Assembly: GCA_016716905.1 (NCBI GenBank)
Contig: JADJUS010000004.1
Span: forward strand, 1,178,001 to 1,242,000
DNA length: 64,000 bases
Direction of reading: 5' to 3'
Origin: Acidobacteriota bacterium
Lineage (GTDB): Bacteria > Acidobacteriota > Vicinamibacteria > Vicinamibacterales > SCN-69-37
In this document: positions 61,802-64,000 of the stretch, one piece after another
Position numbering within the stretch: the stretch's first letter is position 1
How the letters are laid out: the number at the start of each line of letters is the position of its first letter
Program-made: the position numbers and the translations under genes
Notes under the pieces: generated by a model
Databases searched by the model: none
Seen by the model: only the letters and a program-made list of their open reading frames with translations
Told to the model about the DNA's origin: nothing

Positions 61802-64000
61802 TCACTTTGTCTTCTCCTCCGGGGCTTTGGAGCTCGCCGGCATTGTCAGCGTCCAGACTTCGATCGGCGTCCTGCTGACGCGACGGTCGGAGAAGACCAT
61901 CCTGTTGGCACCCGCGTTGATGCGCGGATCTGAGATTGCCGCAGGTGCCCAGAACAGGTGTGTGGAAGCACCAGAGCCGATGTCGATCGCCCAGGTTCTC
62001 GACTGTTGAGTTGCCGGCATTCCCTTGAGCGGTTCGGGAGCCAGCAAGTAAACGAGCGTGAGCCAGCGGTCGTTCATGGCCCAGCCACCGACTTGTAGTT
62101 GTTGAGATCCCGGTGTCGGGTTCGGGAACGAAGCCAGAGTTGTGACGTGTCCACTGGACACGTCCATGATTCTGACGCTCACTGCAGTTGCGCCTGCAGT
62201 GAGGAATGCCAGCCGCTGTCCATCCGCAGACAGCGCGAGGCCAGTTTCCAGTTGTCGCTCATCCCCGAGAGTCGCGTCCGAACTCGAGTAGACGATTGCA
62301 TCTCTCTTCGAATCGATCGAGAGCTTTCGAATATCCCCAGTGCCAACGGCATAGAAAACGGTCGTGCCGTCAGGAGAGATGGCGACGTTCTGGGGATTCA
62401 AGTCGCCGCTGTCCCCGCCGAGGGCAAACTGGCGACTCACCGTTCCATCGCCCCTGTTGATGATGCTCCAGATTGCACCCTCTTGAGACGGTTGGCAACA
62501 GACCGCGAGAGATGAGCCGGATCGCGACCAATGAACGTAGATAGGGGCGGTTCCTGGCGGAAGCGGGAGCGTCTCTTCGCGGCCGGACGAGAACTCTCGG
62601 AGTGTCAGAAACGGCTTTGCTTGCCCTACGCCGAAGATCCGGCTGAGCGGCTCCTCGGAACTGAACGCCAGCCACCTGCCGTCTGGTGACCAGTCTGCGG
62701 CGACAGCATACAAATCAGCCACTGAAATAGTGCCGAACACCTTCGGCACGGCTGTGTAACTTGCGGTGAAATCGATTCCTGCAACGTAGGTTTCCCAGCG
62801 GGCAGAATGCACGCTGAAGAACATCGTCCCATCCTGAGACATTCCCAACGGTTCAACGCCCTGCCTGGCGTACGCCTGGACCACAGTTACGTGTCGATCA
62901 ATGACCCGGACCCTCATGAACGACGAAATGCCTGCTCGGTCGCCCATGTAATGCAGATCCTCGCCATTTGGTGCCCAAATGGGGGCGTAACCGCCTCGAA
63001 CGACCAAGACATCCTCGCCTGACTGGGTATCGATCTTCCTCAAGTCCAGCTTCCTCAAGTCCAGGTGCCCCCCATCCGAGTCTGTCGAGTAGGCCAGCCA
63101 GCGTCCATCCGGAGAGAGGTTGAATCCAGCGAGGTGGCCGGAGACTCGACCTAACGATCGATGACTCTTGTCCTCTTCGACAACCAGGAAGTCATGTTGG
63201 GCCAGGGCTGACCCGGTTGATGCCGCCACTGCTAACACGTGTTCGGACAGGCTCAGATACTCGATACGAGACTTCGACTCCCCAAGCATCGCGAGAGAAG
63301 CCACCTCGTGGTCGTTCATTCCATCAACGTCGACCATCCGAACCGACTGCCTGTCGGTCGCGACGTAGGCGATCCGCCGCCCGTCAGAGCTCAGTTGAGG
63401 GATCGCCGCGCCAAGCCTGCGACCCGGACCCGGTTCCCCAATTGGGGTCACATGCCCCGTCTCGACGTCACACCGCGCCAACTGTCCAAACCGCAGTCTC
63501 GACGTAGCGCCCGACGCCACCTCTGCTTGGTCGAGACAGACCAGCCACCGGCCATCAGGCGAGGGGTTTCCCGGTGCGACGCCTGACCCCCACTCCGGGC
63601 CGACCCTGCGGAATCCCTGTGCATTTGCATGGCGCGTCTGAGAGGGCGCCAAAGGGTTGATCAGAAAGAACAGGGCAACGGCACCCAGCGCGAGGCCTGC
63701 CCAGAGGCGGAGTCTCCTCTGCTTCCCGTGGGCAGAGGCCGACAGCAACGCGCCTCTTGCCTGATCGGCATCGGCAGGCCGATGGTCAGGGCTGGGATCG
63801 AGCAAGCGATGAATCGTCGATGCCGTGGAGCGGGAAAGCGGCGCTGGTAGTAGGATGACGGCAGGGCCGCGGTCCTTGTGTGCGGCCCGAATCTCGCGCA
63901 GTGTCCGTCCAGTCAACGGGTAGGTGCCGGTGCTCAGATAGAACAGCAGCACGCCAAGGCTGTACAGGTCACTTCGAACGGAAGCAGGTTCGCCGTTCAG
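61802..64000 (-). CDS. Ser/Thr protein kinase-propeller fusion, 5' end outside window
   Basis: The frame is open to the window end, so the N-terminal kinase lobe is missing here. The visible part starts in the kinase C-lobe (VRSDLYSLGVLLFYLSTGTYP), continues through a membrane helix (LWAGLALGAVALFFLI) and a long propeller with SPDGRWLVCLDQ, SSDGRRIAYVATD, SPDGRWLAYSTD and SPDGRWLAFSSEE repeats, ending SSKAPEEKTK. Same architecture as the 58712 gene and convergent with it, 97 bases between stops. TolB-like repeats are extracytoplasmic and may bind peptides or envelope components. Confidence 0.88.
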   Translation of the reverse strand: MNGEPASVRSDLYSLGVLLFYLSTGTYPLTGRTLREIRAAHKDRGPAVILLPAPLSRSTASTIHRLLDPSPDHRPADADQARGALLSASAHGKQRRLRLWAGLALGAVALFFLINPLAPSQTRHANAQGFRRVGPEWGSGVAPGNPSPDGRWLVCLDQAEVASGATSRLRFGQLARCDVETGHVTPIGEPGPGRRLGAAIPQLSSDGRRIAYVATDRQSVRMVDVDGMNDHEVASLAMLGESKSRIEYLSLSEHVLAVAASTGSALAQHDFLVVEEDKSHRSLGRVSGHLAGFNLSPDGRWLAYSTDSDGGHLDLRKLDLRKIDTQSGEDVLVVRGGYAPIWAPNGEDLHYMGDRAGISSFMRVRVIDRHVTVVQAYARQGVEPLGMSQDGTMFFSVHSARWETYVAGIDFTASYTAVPKVFGTISVADLYAVAADWSPDGRWLAFSSEEPLSRIFGVGQAKPFLTLREFSSGREETLPLPPGTAPIYVHWSRSGSSLAVCCQPSQEGAIWSIINRGDGTVSRQFALGGDSGDLNPQNVAISPDGTTVFYAVGTGDIRKLSIDSKRDAIVYSSSDATLGDERQLETGLALSADGQRLAFLTAGATAVSVRIMDVSSGHVTTLASFPNPTPGSQQLQVGGWAMNDRWLTLVYLLAPEPLKGMPATQQSRTWAIDIGSGASTHLFWAPAAISDPRINAGANRMVFSDRRVSRTPIEVWTLTMPASSKAPEEKTK

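Overview
This is a GC-rich bacterial chromosomal segment that looks like a soil or sediment Acidobacteriota genome, most likely the Vicinamibacteria lineage. That placement is an inference from gene content. The window has a PadR regulator coupled to an ADOP-type FtsX/MacB permease, two large VPS10/BNR-propeller secreted proteins, Ser/Thr kinases fused to WD40/TolB-like propellers, DUF1080 proteins, Gfo/Idh/MocA oxidoreductases, a sulfatase and many secreted or lipoprotein hydrolases. I see no rRNA, tRNA, CRISPR array, prophage or intact transposase.

Layout. (1) 1-15203, plus strand: one co-oriented block with start/stop overlaps. It holds a TPR protein tail, a disordered membrane protein, a MoxR ATPase, a DUF58 protein, two BatA/VWA membrane proteins, a 4-TM protein and a 2170-residue TPR protein. 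(2) 15204-18735: a low-density stretch with decayed hairpin repeats and three small genes that can only be read through frameshifts, one of them HEPN-like. (3) 18736-33849: a sugar-oxidation region containing a Tat-exported Gfo/Idh/MocA protein, two DUF1080 (3-keto-disaccharide hydrolase) proteins, a nucleoside/sugar MFS carrier, a sulfatase, a TIM-barrel sugar isomerase, a second Gfo/Idh, a cytochrome c, a GMC oxidoreductase and its gluconate-2-dehydrogenase-type small subunit. Together they suggest glycoside 3-oxidation, cleavage of 3-keto-glycosides and processing of the keto sugar. (4) 33850-43001: TonB, BlaI-M56 and PadR-ADOP modules and an aldo/keto reductase, separated by copies of a roughly 210-bp element with long terminal inverted repeats. 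(5) 43002-54680: two VPS10-like proteins, a radical SAM protein, a SpoIIE-type phosphatase, a DsbD protein and a DUF1028 protein. (6) 54891-64000: a PH-like membrane protein, an amidase lipoprotein, an amidohydrolase lipoprotein and two convergent kinase-propeller genes, the second running off the window end.

The most distinctive feature is the intergenic repeat ecology. There is a paired-hairpin REP/BIME-like family whose stems covary, a MITE-like element with about 70-bp terminal inverted repeats, REPs nested inside MITEs, and a 9-bp minisatellite (GGAACTGGS type) found both between genes and in frame inside a coding sequence. Seven loci carry apparent frameshifts. Some may be real decay, but the GC-only hairpin remnant at 20.37-20.46 kb makes consensus error a serious alternative.
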